The notes under the pieces: model-generated | What the model was told of the DNA's origin: nothing | Seen by the model: only the letters and a program-made list of their open reading frames with translations | The model's database searches: none | Position numbers and translations under genes: made by a program | Assembly: GCA_947653315.1 (NCBI GenBank) | Contig: CANTGP010000145.1 | Coordinates: forward strand, 1 to 7,349 | Reading direction: 5' to 3' | Length of the DNA stretch: 7,349 nucleotides | Source of the DNA: an uncultured Lachnospiraceae bacterium | Lineage (GTDB): Bacteria > Bacillota > Clostridia > Lachnospirales > Lachnospiraceae | Part shown: piece by piece, positions 6,309-7,349 of the stretch | How the letters are laid out: the number at the start of each line of letters is the position of its first letter | Position numbering within the stretch: position 1 is the stretch's first letter

Positions 6309-7241
6309 TCAGGCCGCCCCCAACCCGCAGGTATGGTGGCAGTCCAGCCAGTACGCCGCTTTCCCGCCCCGGAGCATATCGGTCAGGCGCTCCTCCTTCA
6401 GGTTTCCCAGCCGGTATTTGGAATCTATGATTCCCGTTTCGGCATCCACCGCCCAAAAACAGGCTGTCACCTCCCCGTCCGGCATGACCCCAATGGATTT
6501 TTTCACGCAGCGGCACTCCTCACTGTACTTCCCATGCCCTTTCATCGTGTAGTGGAAATCGATTTTCGGCTTACCCACGGAACCGTTCGCCTTCCCCATT
6601 TCCGTAATGAAACCCACGGCCCACGCTTCTTCCTCCTTACCGATTCTTTCTTCCGGGTAAGCCGCCCCGCGCCCCGACGGATAAAAGCGCAGGATACTCC
6701 ATGCATCCACTTCATGCAGGCAGAGCCATTCATAAAGCGCCTGCAGATTTCCGGCATTACAGTTGGAATGTGCCAATACCGTCTGAATCCCCGTAGTGAT
6801 GCCATATTTCTTCAGAAAAGGAACGGCTTTGGCGGCGGCAGACGCATATCCGTCCGGGCGCAGCGGATACCGTGTCCCCGGTACGGTATCCATGGTCATC
6901 TCGCAGTCGGAAATGCATCCCGAAAGACGCTTTGCCATGGCATCGTCAAGCCGGTACCCTGAAGTACTGATTCCCACATTTTCACGCCCCAGCAGCTTTG
7001 CGGCATACTCGACCACACGCACGTTATCCGGATCCGTGAAAATTTCACCCCCCGAGAAATCCACACGCACTTTGCGGATTTGGTTTGCCTCTGCAAGGTT
7101 CTCCACCACCTGCATTTTTTCCCCCAGCGTAAGCTCATCCCCGCACCTGTCCCTGTCAGGGGTTGCGCCCATGCAGCAAATCGCGCAGTTCCACGGGCAG
7201 TTTTTCGTCATGTCGTAAATCACCGATAAATCGCTTCTCAT
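6309..7241 (-). CDS. Radical SAM protein with SPASM/twitch-like tail
   Basis: The 310-residue product is a cytosolic radical SAM enzyme. The CxxxCxxC cluster motif is CPWNCAIC (C15, C19, C22), followed by an extra adjacent cysteine (C23) in CCMGA. FSGGEIF (62-68) is the glycine-rich SAM-binding motif. The middle part (YGITTGIQTVLAHSN; ILRFYPSGRG at 183-192) fits MoaA/SPASM-type enzymes. The C-terminal part has GVMPDGEVTACF (251-262), LGNLKEERLTDML (278-290) and cysteines C243, C245, C261, C301 and C305, so one auxiliary Fe-S cluster of SPASM or twitch type is likely. Such tails are common in peptide- and protein-modifying enzymes but also occur in cofactor enzymes. I chose ATG 7241 because AGGGAGGA lies 7 nt upstream and a promoter lies just beyond; the frame upstream to the window edge reads through that promoter. 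It heads the four-gene set. Its substrate is unknown, and no precursor-peptide gene was seen. Confidence 0.85.
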   Translation of the reverse strand: MRSDLSVIYDMTKNCPWNCAICCMGATPDRDRCGDELTLGEKMQVVENLAEANQIRKVRVDFSGGEIFTDPDNVRVVEYAAKLLGRENVGISTSGYRLDDAMAKRLSGCISDCEMTMDTVPGTRYPLRPDGYASAAAKAVPFLKKYGITTGIQTVLAHSNCNAGNLQALYEWLCLHEVDAWSILRFYPSGRGAAYPEERIGKEEEAWAVGFITEMGKANGSVGKPKIDFHYTMKGHGKYSEECRCVKKSIGVMPDGEVTACFWAVDAETGIIDSKYRLGNLKEERLTDMLRGGKAAYWLDCHHTCGLGAA

Positions 7242-7248
7242 TATGCAT

Positions 7249-7256
7249 TCCTCCCT
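7249..7256 (-). promoter_or_regulatory. Ribosome binding site of the first radical SAM gene
   Basis: The minus strand reads AGGGAGGA, then a 7-nt spacer, then ATG at 7241. It fixes this start against the longer open frame reaching the window edge. Confidence 0.8.
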
Positions 7257-7284
7257 TACATGTTTGTCGTCTGTTGATAATCTG

Positions 7285-7313
7285 ATTATAAGGGAGAATT
7301 TTCCGGTTTTAAA
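7285..7313 (-). promoter_or_regulatory. Putative sigma-A promoter of the four-gene set
   Basis: The minus strand has a perfect TATAAT (7285-7290), a 17-nt spacer and TTTAAA (7308-7313; four of six match TTGACA). Transcription would start near 7278, leaving a leader of about 37 nt that carries the ribosome binding site. The sequence upstream of the promoter (7314-7349) is AT-rich. No operator or riboswitch is recognisable in the short leader. Confidence 0.65.
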
Positions 7314-7349
7314 TGCACATAAAAAATAGTTTTTGTAATGTGATTTCAT

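Noticed and set aside
6232..6516. Longer N-terminus for the membrane protein starting at 6516
   Set aside because: It would overlap the upstream radical SAM gene by about 200 nt, and its extra residues are Gly-rich and non-hydrophobic. The strong GGGAGGTG site at 6240-6247 supports the start at 6231.
7242..7349. N-terminal extension of the first radical SAM protein to the window edge
   Set aside because: The extension would be read across a strong promoter, and the AGGGAGGA site with ideal spacing marks 7241. The radical SAM motif already begins at residue 15 from this start.

Overview
This window most likely comes from a chromosome of a Clostridia-type Firmicute, possibly Lachnospiraceae-like. 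The grounds are the adjacency of lepA and hemW on one strand (typical of Firmicutes), strong GGAGG-type ribosome binding sites, sigma-A-like promoters with perfect TATAAT boxes, and purine-rich coding strands. Base composition looks moderate to slightly GC-rich by eye. The taxonomic call is an inference; no marker in the window fixes the genus. All six confident genes lie on the minus strand, so transcription runs from right to left.

Right part (7349 down to 3382): a compact four-gene set behind a good promoter at 7285-7313. In order of transcription it holds a radical SAM enzyme with a SPASM/twitch-like cysteine-rich tail (7241-6309), a polytopic membrane protein that may be MFS-like (6231-5179), a second radical SAM enzyme of the spore photoproduct lyase-like class COG1533 (5213-4335), and a dihydroorotate-dehydrogenase-like flavoprotein with an unusual four-cysteine C-terminal tail (4314-3382). 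Spacing is tight: 77 nt, then a 35 nt overlap, then 20 nt. Together they look like a small metabolic or modification cassette of two radical SAM enzymes, a flavin oxidoreductase and a membrane protein. I do not recognise it as a described pathway, and it is the most interesting part of the window.

Middle and left part (3355 down to 185): a second promoter (3327-3355) precedes lepA, the ribosome-associated GTPase EF4. lepA is followed after 51 nt by hemW, the radical SAM heme chaperone. The 51 nt spacer contains a small imperfect stem-loop just upstream of the hemW ribosome binding site.

Left edge (1-184): hrcA, the gene that often follows hemW in Firmicutes, does not start here. Instead there is a repeat-bearing stretch with short inverted repeats. 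A minus-strand frame stays open through it from a GTG overlapping the hemW stop codon to the window edge; it may be a partial Cys/Pro-rich gene or merely an extragenic repeat.

No tRNA, rRNA, CRISPR array, insertion sequence or classical rho-independent terminator was seen. Identification rests on reading motifs by eye, without database searches.
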